Shown: positions 8,039-15,406 of the stretch, piece after piece
Numbering within the stretch: position 1 is the first letter of the stretch
Layout of the letters: each line of letters begins with the position of its first letter
Assembly: GCA_945612235.1 (NCBI GenBank)
Contig: CALZAE010000006.1
Span: 1-58,848 of the forward strand
Length of the DNA: 58,848 bases
Direction: 5' to 3'
Origin: an uncultured Gammaproteobacteria bacterium
Lineage (GTDB): Bacteria > Pseudomonadota > Gammaproteobacteria > Pseudomonadales > Pseudomonadaceae
The notes under the pieces: model-generated
The model's database searches: none
Told to the model about the DNA's origin: nothing
The model's input: only the letters and a program-made list of their open reading frames with translations
Program-made: the position numbers and the translations under genes

Positions 8039-9565
8039 ATGAAAACGACTGACTCAACCACCTTGCCTGATGATATCGAGAGCTTAAAAGCGCTCGTTTT
8101 GTCGTTGCAGGGCGAGTCTAAAAAGTATCGGCAGCTGTACTATGAGACGCTTGAAAAGTGGCAGCTTTCACTCAAACAGCGCTTTGCTGCCAGCAGCGAA
8201 GGTTTCCCAGGTCAAGGTGAGTTGTTTAACGAGGCTGAAGAACTGCTTACGCCCAGCGAAGAAGAAGTCGCTGCAGACGAAACCATCACCTACACTCGCA
8301 AGAAAACCCGTCGCCCAAGTTTAGCTGCAGAACTACCCCGTGAAGACGTTGCTCACGACATACCCGAAGCGGATAAAGTGTGCAACGACTGCGGTACTGA
8401 TTTGCACCGCATGGGTGAAGAAGTCAGCGAGAAGCTGGAGTTTATCCCAGCGACCGTTAAAGTCATCCGCCATATTCGCCCTAAATACAGCTGCCGCTGC
8501 TGCGAGAAAAACGCAACACAAACCCAGATTAAAATCGCACCCGTTCCAGCGAGTGTTTTGCCTAAGAGCATCGCCACGCCAACGTTACTGGCACAAATTA
8601 TCAGTGCTAAGTACCAATTTGGCTTGCCCTTGTATCGCCAAGAAGCGTTGTTCAAAAGCTTTGGTATTGATCTGCATCGACAGACCATGAGCCGCTGGCT
8701 GGTCAAACTCAGTGGACAGCTTGAATTGCTGTATGAACACTGGCATCAACAACTACTGAAGCAGCCAGCTATCTGGTCCGATGACACGCCAGTAAAAGTG
8801 ATCGAAACTGAAAAATCACAGTGCTATATGTGGGTTTATGGCTGTGGCGCAGATAAAAAACCAGCAGACGGCCCGCCGAATATTGTTCTGTATGACTATC
8901 AGGATGGACGCGCAGGCGCTTGCCCTGAGACCTTTTTGCAAGGCTACGGCGGCTTGCTGCAAGTCGACGGTTATGCCGGTTATAACCATACTGAAGCCAC
9001 ATTAGTCGGCTGTTGGGCGCATGCTCGGCGTAAGTTTATTGAAGCCAAAGCGGTTCAACCTAAAGGCAAAACAGGTCGTGCTGACCAAGCACTCAGCCTG
9101 ATTCAGAAACTGTATGGCATTGAAACGTCAATCGCCAACGCAACGCCTGAACATAAACTGCAGGTACGCCAAGAACAGTCTGCGCCGATTATGCAGCAGC
9201 TCAAGGCTTGGTTGGATAAAACAGCACTGCAAGTTCCACCAAAAACTGCCATCGGTAAAGCGCTGCAATACAGCTTGAGCCAATGGAGCAAATTGACGGT
9301 TTATCTTGAGCACGGCTTGGCTAGCATCGACAACAATCGTGCTGAGCGTGCGATCAAACCTTTTGTGATTGGCCGTAAAAACTGGTTGTTCTCCAACACC
9401 CGCAGCGGCGCCAAAGCCAGTGCTGTTTTTTACAGCCTCGTTGAAACAGCCAAAGCCAACGACCTACAACCTGCTGTGTATCTCCAAGCATTGTTAGAGC
9501 AACTGCCGCACACCAGCGCTGCTGACATCGATACACTTTCGCCTTGGAACATTAAACTGAGCTAA
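8039..9565 (+). CDS. tnpC: IS66 transposase TnpC (DDE)
   Basis: A 508-aa transposase. Order of parts: N-terminal leucine-rich coiled coil (LKALVLSLQGESKKYRQLYY), a Cys zinc-binding region (CNDCGTDLHRM ... YSCRCC), and the DDE catalytic core with IWSDDTPVKV (first Asp), GLLQVDGYAGYN (second Asp) and DNNRAERAIKPFVIGRKNWL (Glu), followed by the IS66 C-terminal domain. ATG 8039 is preferred to an in-frame TTG at 8009; neither has a clear ribosome-binding site, and the 113-nt gap after tnpB may add regulation. Confidence 0.95.
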   Translation: MKTTDSTTLPDDIESLKALVLSLQGESKKYRQLYYETLEKWQLSLKQRFAASSEGFPGQGELFNEAEELLTPSEEEVAADETITYTRKKTRRPSLAAELPREDVAHDIPEADKVCNDCGTDLHRMGEEVSEKLEFIPATVKVIRHIRPKYSCRCCEKNATQTQIKIAPVPASVLPKSIATPTLLAQIISAKYQFGLPLYRQEALFKSFGIDLHRQTMSRWLVKLSGQLELLYEHWHQQLLKQPAIWSDDTPVKVIETEKSQCYMWVYGCGADKKPADGPPNIVLYDYQDGRAGACPETFLQGYGGLLQVDGYAGYNHTEATLVGCWAHARRKFIEAKAVQPKGKTGRADQALSLIQKLYGIETSIANATPEHKLQVRQEQSAPIMQQLKAWLDKTALQVPPKTAIGKALQYSLSQWSKLTVYLEHGLASIDNNRAERAIKPFVIGRKNWLFSNTRSGAKASAVFYSLVETAKANDLQPAVYLQALLEQLPHTSAADIDTLSPWNIKLS

Positions 9566-9626
9566 GCATAGGCTCGCTCTAGCTACTGATCTGAGTTGCG
9601 CTGGGTGTGGTTGGTGTTACGCTTAC

Positions 9627-9634
9627 TCAGCAAA
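9627..9634. repeat. IS66 target-site duplication, right copy
   Basis: TCAGCAAA, identical to 7175-7182. The sequence continues AACAATTTGA, giving the original Thr-Ile-stop ending of the DHH gene. Positions 9635-9857 hold no other recognisable feature. Confidence 0.95.
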
Positions 9635-9857
9635 AACAATTTGAAACGATATTTCATCCATTACCACAGAGTAGTAAGTGCTAGCTGCTACTTTCAAATC
9701 AGTAACTATTTCGCTCTAATCTAAACAGGGGACGTATATCTTCCAGCTACTGTAGTAGAAATAGTAGCAGGGAAGAGCGTTGCACGTGCTCAATACCTAA
9801 CAAAACAAATCAATTTAAGTTACGACTTTTAAAGTATTGCTCTAACAGGAGTGAAAA

Positions 9858-10325
9858 ATGGCAAAAGTAGAGAATCTGGTGACTTCCATAAAGGTTGAGA
9901 TCGATGCACCAGCATCGGTAGTGTGGGAAGTGCTAACTGATTTTGAACGCTATTCAGAGTGGAATAGTTTTTGTATCAGTATCGAATCAAATCGAAATAT
10001 TGGCGAACTAGTAAATATGCAGGTACGCATTCCCGATACCGATCAAGTTATACCAGTTCACGAATATCTTGTGGCTTATGAGCCTGAACGCTTACTTTCT
10101 TGGGAGCAACGCCCCACGGACGATAACAAAGATGCTGCCCGTCGAGATCAATATATCGAAGCGCTAGGACCGCAACGTAGTAGTTACTTCACCACAGACT
10201 TATTTTTGGGGCTGAATGCTGAAACGATTATGCAAGAGCACGGCGCTTGGGTAAAGAAGGCATTTGATCAAGTTGCACGAGATGTTAAAAATCAAGCTGA
10301 AGCTATTTACGCAAAAAACAAATAG
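9858..10325 (+). CDS. SRPBCC (START/Bet v1-like) family protein
   Basis: A 155-aa soluble protein with the opening of the polyketide-cyclase/SRPBCC family: VEIDAPASVVWEVLTDFERY then SEWNSF (about 13-38). The C-terminal long helix (ETIMQEHGAWVKKAFDQVAR then DVKNQAEAIY) closes the helix-grip fold, which forms a deep hydrophobic pocket for lipids or small aromatics. The ligand is unknown. AGGAGT lies 7 nt upstream of ATG 9858. It is followed after 94 bp by a co-directional SDR gene, probably in one transcript, and both belong to the accessory region upstream of tRNA-Arg. Confidence 0.82.
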   Translation: MAKVENLVTSIKVEIDAPASVVWEVLTDFERYSEWNSFCISIESNRNIGELVNMQVRIPDTDQVIPVHEYLVAYEPERLLSWEQRPTDDNKDAARRDQYIEALGPQRSSYFTTDLFLGLNAETIMQEHGAWVKKAFDQVARDVKNQAEAIYAKNK

Positions 10326-10419
10326 TTGCGGTCTTATACACGTATATGACGCAGTCAAATTTTAGAGGCAGCATAGAAATCTCAAACTAAAAATAAAAAC
10401 TTTACTAAGGTGACAAATA

Positions 10420-11208
10420 ATGCTTAAAAACAAAATTGTGGTGGTTTCAGGTATAGGTCCAGGCCTTGGAATCAAAATGGCAGTGCTAGCTGCAAAAGAG
10501 GGTGCAGCTGGTGTGGTGCTGGCTGCACGAACTGCTAGTAAATTGGATGATGCTGAGGCTGCGATTAAAAAACTAGATTTAGACACTGTTGTTTTGAAAA
10601 TCCCTAATGATATCACCGACCGTGCACAATGCGATGCTCTCGTTCAACAGACAGTGGATCGATTTGGTCGTATCGACGCTTTAATTAATAGCGCATATTC
10701 ACACAGCGATTTTTTAACTGCCGAACAGGCGCAACTGGATAGTTGGCGCCAAGATATGGAAGTGAACGTACTTGGTACTATGAACATGACTTTGGCAGTC
10801 GTGCCGCAGATGAAAGCGCAAGGTGAGGGCAGTATTGTCATGATCAATACCATGGCTTCTCGCCATGTATATCCCCCTGAGGCTAGTTACGCAGTTTCTA
10901 AAGGAGCACTCAAAACAGCAACTTTATATTTGGCCGATGATCTGGGCAAGTATGGTATACGTGTAAACTCTGCTTTTATGGGTTGGATGTGGGGTGCAAC
11001 GCTACAAGGCCACTTTGAGGAGCAAGCGCAAAGCAGGGGTATCAGTGTTGAAGCAGCAGTAGATGAGGTGGCGAAAAATATTGCATTGCGGCGCATCCCT
11101 GAGGATAGCGAATGTGCCAAAGCCGCGATTTTTCTGGCCTCTGATTACTCCAGCGCTATGAGTGGTGCACAGCTTGATGTCAACGGCGGACACTTCATGC
11201 CGTATTGA
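10420..11208 (+). CDS. SDR family NAD(P)-dependent oxidoreductase
   Basis: A 262-aa classical SDR. The dinucleotide-binding motif is SGIGPGLG near residue 10; INSAYS stands where NNAG is usual; the active site has VMINTMASR and an intact YAVSK (Tyr-x-x-x-Lys); the C-terminus ends LDVNGGHFMPY. Unlike the SDR at 618-1388 it keeps all catalytic residues. It follows the SRPBCC gene and may act on the same hydrophobic compound; that is inference from context. AAGGTGAC lies upstream of ATG 10420. Confidence 0.88.
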   Translation: MLKNKIVVVSGIGPGLGIKMAVLAAKEGAAGVVLAARTASKLDDAEAAIKKLDLDTVVLKIPNDITDRAQCDALVQQTVDRFGRIDALINSAYSHSDFLTAEQAQLDSWRQDMEVNVLGTMNMTLAVVPQMKAQGEGSIVMINTMASRHVYPPEASYAVSKGALKTATLYLADDLGKYGIRVNSAFMGWMWGATLQGHFEEQAQSRGISVEAAVDEVAKNIALRRIPEDSECAKAAIFLASDYSSAMSGAQLDVNGGHFMPY

Positions 11209-11532
11209 TTAACTGTTGTAGATCCAGCCGGCTCTTTTTAACTAACCGTGCAGAATCTGCTTGGTACGCGACCTATAAGAGAGTCGGTTGTTACTTAATT
11301 TATACAAGCGTCAAAAGGTTAGCTCTTATAAGACCGGCGCAAGTTATAAGCTTTTATTAATGCATTACTGATGAGACCTGTAGTCATGGGTTTTCAACAC
11401 ATCGCTAAAAAACAGATAATACGAATTGCTGGTACAGTATTTTATCCTCCATTATTAGCGGGTGAGCTGAGCAGGGATGGGGGCTGTACTGTTGCGATCA
11501 GTGACGGTTATGTTTGGTTAGTAGTTTGCATG

Positions 11533-11595
11533 GTGTTTCTCCGGAATTAAAAAAGGCGGAGAAACACAGATCCCTTAACGGAAAAGTGTTTTCCG
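11533..11595. repeat. Two adjacent hairpins upstream of the IS256-type transposase
   Basis: The first stem is GTGTTTCTCCG (11533-11543) with CGGAGAAACAC (11557-11567). The second is CGGAAAA (11579-11585) with TTTTCCG (11589-11595). They lie in the 594-bp gap 11209-11802, which otherwise holds only a 54-codon open frame at 11386-11550 that I do not support as a gene. They may be a terminator cluster or remnants of another element. Confidence 0.5.
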
Positions 11596-11746
11596 CCAAG
11601 ATGGGTAGGGTTATTAGATCAGGTGCGTTCGTATGAGCAGTATTCTACATACTCATGATGAATCATCATTGTGGTGTAGCAGGTATCACATATATCAATA
11701 CCGCTAGAGCTATAGTCATTTGTGGTGTATGAGGGGAAAAGAGGGT

Positions 11747-11802
11747 GGCGTATCCTGTTGATTGTTTCCGACAAGAAATAATTAACAGTAGAGCGATACG
11801 CC
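11747..11802 (+). promoter_or_regulatory. Inverted repeat abutting the transposase start codon
   Basis: GGCGTATC (11747-11754) is complementary to GATACGCC (11795-11802), which touches ATG 11803. No good Shine-Dalgarno sequence is visible. In mRNA the stem would sit in the initiation region and could limit transposase translation. Confidence 0.4.
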
Positions 11803-13056
11803 ATGACAAATACTACCCTGAATGTTCTTTCACAACCAGATGAAACTGGCACTGATGTGCTAACTGCTTTATTGCGTAATGGTGCTCGCCAGCTCATTGC
11901 GCAAGCAGTTGAAGTAGAGCTGCAGCAACTGCTGCAAGCTCATGAAGAACTGCGTTTACCCGATGGCCGCAAAGCTGTGGTGCGTAACGGCTATTTGCCT
12001 GAGCGCAGCATCCAAACGGGCATTGGCGATGTTGATATCAAGGTGCCAAAAGTGCGTGATCGTAGCGGCTCTGGTATTCGTTTTACCAGCGCACTGCTAC
12101 CGCCATACCTCAAGCGTGCCCGCAGCGTTGAAGAGTTATTACCGTGGCTGTATCTCAAAGGTATTTCCACTGGAGACTACCAAGAAGCCCTAGCAGCCTT
12201 GCTGGGTGAGAATGCCAAAGGCCTGTCAGCTAACACCATTTCCAGGCTCAAGGAACGCTGGATTGATGAGCACCGAGAGTGGCGACAGCGCGACTTGAGT
12301 GACAAGCGCTACGCGTACCTTTGGGTTGACGGTATTTACAGCAACGTCCGCCTCGATGACCGCCTGTGCTTGTTGGTGGTGATGGGTGTAACTGAGCATG
12401 GCCGCAAAGAACTGATTGCCGTTGAAGAAGGCTATCGTGAGTCTGAAGCTGGCTGGCTTGAGCTGCTGAATGGCCTGGTTGCGCGAGGACTTACCAATTA
12501 CCCAAAGTTGGCAACAGCTGACGGCGCTCTGGGCTTCTGGAAGGCTCTGAGCAAAGTATACCCGCAGACCAAACAGCAACGTTGCTGGGTGCATAAGACG
12601 GCCAATGTGCTCAACAAACTGCCCAAGGCAGTGCAACCCAAAGTAAAAGAAGCACTGCATGATATCTGGATGGCAGAGACGCGTGAGAACGCCCATAAAG
12701 CCTTTGATACGACGCTGGCAAGATTTACTGCTAAGTACCCACGCGCTATGGAATGCTTAGCTAAAGAGCGTGAGAGCATGTTGGCTTGCTACGATTTTCT
12801 AGCAGAACATTGGGTGAGTATACGCACCACCAACCCAATTGAATCTGCCTTCGCTACAGTACGTTTAAGAACCAGCAAAACCCGCAATTGCGGGTCAAGA
12901 AACACAACCCTAGCAATGGTTTATAAATTGCTGCAATCAGCGCAGAAGCGCTGGAACCGCCTGAAAGGATTTCAACTGCTAACCCTCGTGGTCAATAACG
13001 TTAAATTCCAAGACGGCGAACAAGTAATGGAGCAATCAGACAGGAAAACCGCCTGA
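11803..13056 (+). CDS. IS256-family transposase
   Basis: A 417-aa mutator-type (IS256) DDE transposase of full length. N-terminal part: LLQAHEELRLPDGRKAVVRN with NGYLPERSIQTGIGDVDIKV, typical of the family. Catalytic residues lie in YLWVDGIYSNVRL (first Asp), LATADGALGFWKAL (second Asp) and NPIESAFATVRLRTSKTRNC (Glu). The CWVHKTANVLNKLPK block also fits. It moves the element by copy-out of a circle in studied members. No frameshift is seen, so it may be active. It sits between the SDR gene and the tRNA-Arg locus, close to the edge of the accessory region. Confidence 0.95.
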   Translation: MTNTTLNVLSQPDETGTDVLTALLRNGARQLIAQAVEVELQQLLQAHEELRLPDGRKAVVRNGYLPERSIQTGIGDVDIKVPKVRDRSGSGIRFTSALLPPYLKRARSVEELLPWLYLKGISTGDYQEALAALLGENAKGLSANTISRLKERWIDEHREWRQRDLSDKRYAYLWVDGIYSNVRLDDRLCLLVVMGVTEHGRKELIAVEEGYRESEAGWLELLNGLVARGLTNYPKLATADGALGFWKALSKVYPQTKQQRCWVHKTANVLNKLPKAVQPKVKEALHDIWMAETRENAHKAFDTTLARFTAKYPRAMECLAKERESMLACYDFLAEHWVSIRTTNPIESAFATVRLRTSKTRNCGSRNTTLAMVYKLLQSAQKRWNRLKGFQLLTLVVNNVKFQDGEQVMEQSDRKTA

Positions 13057-13152
13057 TGCTCGTACACCAGATTTGACCATAACTCGGCCAGCGCTGACAC
13101 ATAGGGGCGGCGGTCATTTTTAAAGCTGCATTTTTTCGGGCAAAAACAGGCC

Positions 13153-13185
13153 GGTCTCTGTTTGGTCTCAACTCGGTCTCAATTA
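13153..13185. repeat. Three tandem 11-bp GGTCTC repeats
   Basis: GGTCTCTGTTT, GGTCTCAACTC and GGTCTCAATTA are contiguous with an 11-bp period. A fourth copy, GGTCTCAATTT, starts at 13282 and an inverted GAGACC lies at 13238-13243. The spacing of one DNA turn recalls operator or iteron arrays. Context is the non-coding gap 13057-13334. Confidence 0.55.
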
Positions 13186-13216
13186 AAAAGCAGCGATTTT
13201 TGCGACCAAACGGGCG

Positions 13217-13259
13217 GAGGTCATGACATCTACCCTAGAGACCAATAAAAAATGACCTC
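13217..13259. repeat. 8-bp inverted repeat
   Basis: GAGGTCAT (13217-13224) and ATGACCTC (13252-13259), separated by 27 nt, lie between the GGTCTC repeats. Read on the minus strand, the first-transcribed arm is followed by TTTTTTATT, so it might take part in termination of the tRNA-Arg transcript. Confidence 0.4.
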
Positions 13260-13334
13260 TGCTTTTTAGAGATCTGAGAATGGTCTCAATTTAGAAAAAA
13301 CCAGAAAGTGTAACATACTGATTTTAAAGGGAAA

Positions 13335-13411
13335 TGGCGCACTCGGCGGGATTCGAACCCACGACCCTTGCCTTCGGAGGGCAATACTCTATCCAGCTGA
13401 GCTACGAGTGC
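13335..13411 (-). tRNA. tRNA-Arg (anticodon CCG)
   Basis: Read on the minus strand, the 7-bp acceptor stem GCACTCG pairs with CGAGTGC, followed by discriminator G and an encoded CCA. The D-arm has AGCTGGATA, the anticodon loop is CTCCGAA (anticodon CCG, decoding CGG), and the T-arm is GTGGG-TTCGAAT-CCCGC. All arms pair. It is 77 nt long. It lies at the edge of the IS-rich accessory region, and two partial copies lie upstream of it. Confidence 0.97.
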
Positions 13412-13475
13412 ATTTGAAGAAGTGTAACAAATTTGAAGCTTTTTGACCCTCGCCCTAAATCTGGATTTTCGCCTT

Positions 13476-13524
13476 GAGTGCCGCCTTCGGAGGGTGGCAC
13501 TCTATCCAGCTGAGCTACGGGTGC
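13476..13524 (-). pseudogene. 5'-half copy of tRNA-Arg
   Basis: The minus strand starts GCACCCGTAGCTCAGCTGGAT at 13524 and matches the intact tRNA through the D-arm and anticodon loop CTCCGAA. It then diverges; T-arm and acceptor 3' strand are missing. The anticodon arm is changed so that GAGTGCC (13476-13482) pairs with GGCACTC (13496-13502), giving a longer hairpin. It sits 10 nt downstream of the -10 box, so it is likely transcribed as the leader of the intact tRNA. Confidence 0.85.
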
Positions 13525-13533
13525 AACGCGCGC

Positions 13534-13562
13534 ATTATACACACATATGAATACCGCTGTAA
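13534..13562 (-). promoter_or_regulatory. Sigma-70-type promoter of the tRNA-Arg locus
   Basis: On the minus strand TTACAG (13557-13562) and TATAAT (13534-13539) are spaced by 17 bp. A GCGCGCG-rich discriminator follows, as is common for stable-RNA promoters under stringent control. Confidence 0.75.
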
Positions 13563-13600
13563 GTAGTGATTTAAGCTACGACTTTCGCCCTCTGCAGGTA

Positions 13601-13631
13601 GTCGTGGCTTAGAATCCCGCCGAGTGCGTCA
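13601..13631 (+). pseudogene. Inverted 3'-half copy of tRNA-Arg
   Basis: The plus strand carries GTCGTGGCTTAGAATCCCGC then CGAGTGCGTCA, which matches the T-arm, acceptor 3' strand and CCA end of the intact tRNA with only a few differences, but in opposite orientation. Its left part also pairs with TAAGCTACGAC at 13572-13582 (one mismatch). Together with the 5'-half copy it shows rearrangement at this tRNA. Confidence 0.8.
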
Positions 13632-13648
13632 TATACATATTTCGACAA

Positions 13649-14524
13649 TCAGACACTGACCGAAACAATATTGCCGATTGTCAGGCCGCCAAGTAGACCA
13701 CCGCCCATATCGGTTGCAAGGCTCTCTGTTTTGCTGAGCATGCTGTTGATTTTTTCGAGTTCTTTACGCGACTCAGGGTCATTCAAACCTATACTTTTCA
13801 CCATATTAATCAGCGACTTTAACAAGCTTAAAACTTCCTTGATCGACTCGGCATCTTGGCGCTGCTGGTTCGCGTTGGTATTGTTTTGGTTGTGCAGATA
13901 AGCACCTAGGGAACCGACTTCGCGCTGTGCGGATCGGACTTGCTCTTGAACTTCAGTCTGACGAGCTGACTCCTCTTTCGACTCAGTTTCAGTGGTTGTG
14001 TCTGCTTGCAATGCCTGCTTAGGCTCGCTCTCACGCTCTATTTCGGTAGGCGTGCCACTGCTGGCAAGTTCTTCTCCCTCAACGCCAACCTGAGGTGCAT
14101 CACTCTCTTGAACTGCTTGAGAAGAGTCAACACTCTCACCTGAATGTGTTGGTGGAGAGTCGCCACTGAGTTCCTTGGCTGCTTGACCAAGTTCTTGCGC
14201 TAATGCGCGTATCTCGCGCAATACCCCTTTGGGTGCGAACCCAGAAGCAACCAGCATTTTGAGCATTTTGATGCGCTCTTTTGCGAGCTCTAACTTCTGG
14301 CGTGCTGCGGCTTTACGCGATTCGCTAACGGTATTGAGTTTACTGAGCATGTCACGTGATGCTTGACGCATGGTTTGCATGCGCTTGCTTAAGATCTCGC
14401 TGACCGAAGGAGCCTGTTCTTCTTGTGCTGTGACAGCGGTTGGCATGGGTGATATTTCAGATGCTGCAGCTGTGCGTACTATAGGTCGCAGCATCATAGG
14501 TGCAGATGAAATAGGTAGCGCCAT
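13649..14524 (-). CDS. Uncharacterised helical/coiled-coil protein
   Basis: A 291-aa protein that I do not recognise. Start 14524 is chosen because GGAGA lies 8 nt upstream; an upstream frame to 14623 looks non-coding. Residues of the first third form charged helices (ILSKRMQTMRQASRDMLSKL, RKAAARQKLELAKERIKML). The middle is a low-complexity Ser/Glu/Thr/Gln-rich linker, and the last third has a helix (IKEVLSLLKSLINMVKSIGL) and a Gly-rich end GGGLLGGLTIGNIVSVSV. No signal peptide. Its layout recalls small proteins of unknown function that occur singly in pseudomonads. It is downstream of bluB by 178 bp in the opposite transcription order, so probably a separate unit. Confidence 0.6.
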   Translation of the reverse strand: MALPISSAPMMLRPIVRTAAASEISPMPTAVTAQEEQAPSVSEILSKRMQTMRQASRDMLSKLNTVSESRKAAARQKLELAKERIKMLKMLVASGFAPKGVLREIRALAQELGQAAKELSGDSPPTHSGESVDSSQAVQESDAPQVGVEGEELASSGTPTEIERESEPKQALQADTTTETESKEESARQTEVQEQVRSAQREVGSLGAYLHNQNNTNANQQRQDAESIKEVLSLLKSLINMVKSIGLNDPESRKELEKINSMLSKTESLATDMGGGLLGGLTIGNIVSVSV

Positions 14525-14701
14525 AACAAAGTCTCCAAGCTGAGCTGATGTTATCGGCCGTGGGTTGGGAGGCTTGAGTTGCAGGGCTTGTAATGACCAG
14601 TTAATACAGGTGCCGTTTCTCAATTTAAGAGCGGCTTAGCGTCTGAAAACCACTGCGATGATGCGTATCGGTAGGGTAAATAGCAATAGCAATCTTGATA
14701 T

Positions 14702-15406
14702 TTAGCCCTGCTGCAACAACTGCTCTAGTAGCTCTTTATCATCTAATTCAGCGCCCCAGCCATTACTATGCACCAACCCCTCCAGCGGCAAACGTGAGCG
14801 CCAGCCTTTAGTTTGCAGTTCGGGCTGGTCGAAAAACTCGCTGACATAGCCGATGCATAAGTAGGCCAGTGGGTAGACGTTATCCGGCAGATTGAGAATG
14901 CCGGCCAGCGTGTCTTGATCAAGAATGCTGACCCAGCCCACACCAATGCCTTCGGCGCGGGCGGCTAGCCAGAGATTTTGCACGGCCAGGCAGGTGCTGA
15001 ATAGATCCGTCTCGACTATCGAGTTGCGCCCCAAAACATGGGTGCCGCCACGGCTGCGGTTGCAGGTGATGCACAAATTAAGCGGGCTTTCGACAATGCC
15101 TTGCAGCTTCAGGCTGCGGTAGGTGTCTTGGCGTTCACCGCTGTAGTTGTCTGCGGCTTTGGCGTTTTCTTCATCATAGCTGGCCAGTACCTGCTGACGA
15201 ACTTCAAGGCTATCGATCAGAATAAAATCCCAAGGCTGCATAAAACCCACTGAGGGTGCGTGATGTGCTGCTTTTAACAGGCGTGCTAAGACAGGTCTTG
15301 GAATCGGATCGGGTAGAAACTGCGAGCGCACATCGCGGCGTTCGTAAATGGCGCGATAGAGACCGGCGCGTTCATCGTCGCTGAAAGGGCGGTTGTGGTC
15401 GGTCAT
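14702..15406 (-). CDS. bluB: 5,6-dimethylbenzimidazole synthase BluB
   Basis: A 234-aa flavin enzyme of the nitroreductase fold that uses O2 to fragment FMNH2 into 5,6-dimethylbenzimidazole, the lower ligand of cobalamin. Motifs seen: [20 protein letters not shown] near the N-terminus, [20 protein letters not shown] (about 46-65), and GVGWVSILD in the C-terminal half. It is the last gene of the corrinoid operon and overlaps cobQ by ATGA (15403-15406). Dependence on O2 implies aerobic lower-ligand synthesis. Confidence 0.95.
   Translation of the reverse strand: MTDHNRPFSDDERAGLYRAIYERRDVRSQFLPDPIPRPVLARLLKAAHHAPSVGFMQPWDFILIDSLEVRQQVLASYDEENAKAADNYSGERQDTYRSLKLQGIVESPLNLCITCNRSRGGTHVLGRNSIVETDLFSTCLAVQNLWLAARAEGIGVGWVSILDQDTLAGILNLPDNVYPLAYLCIGYVSEFFDQPELQTKGWRSRLPLEGLVHSNGWGAELDDKELLEQLLQQG

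Larger units (their letters stand above)
7183..9626 (+). mobile_element. Complete IS66-family insertion sequence
   Basis: A 2444-bp element with three genes (tnpA, tnpB, tnpC). The ends are imperfect inverted repeats: the left begins GTAAGCGTAACAACAACCCC at 7183, the right, read inward from 9626, begins GTAAGCGTAACACCAACCAC. Perfect 8-bp target duplications TCAGCAAA flank it. All three genes are open, so the insertion looks recent and potentially mobile. It landed in the last codons of the DHH phosphoesterase gene and supplies that gene's new stop codon. Confidence 0.97.
11607..13085 (+). mobile_element. IS256-family element, ends uncertain
   Basis: The transposase at 11803-13056 defines the element. 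The right end is probably near 13085. Read inward from there it shows GAGTTATGGTCAAATCTGGTG, which partly resembles GGGTTATTAGATCAGGTGCG at 11608-11627 on the left. The match is imperfect and I found no target duplication, so the boundaries are tentative. Confidence 0.4.

Noticed and set aside
11386-11550. A 54-codon plus-strand open frame
   Set aside because: No ribosome-binding site, no recognisable motif, and it ends inside a hairpin; probably chance.
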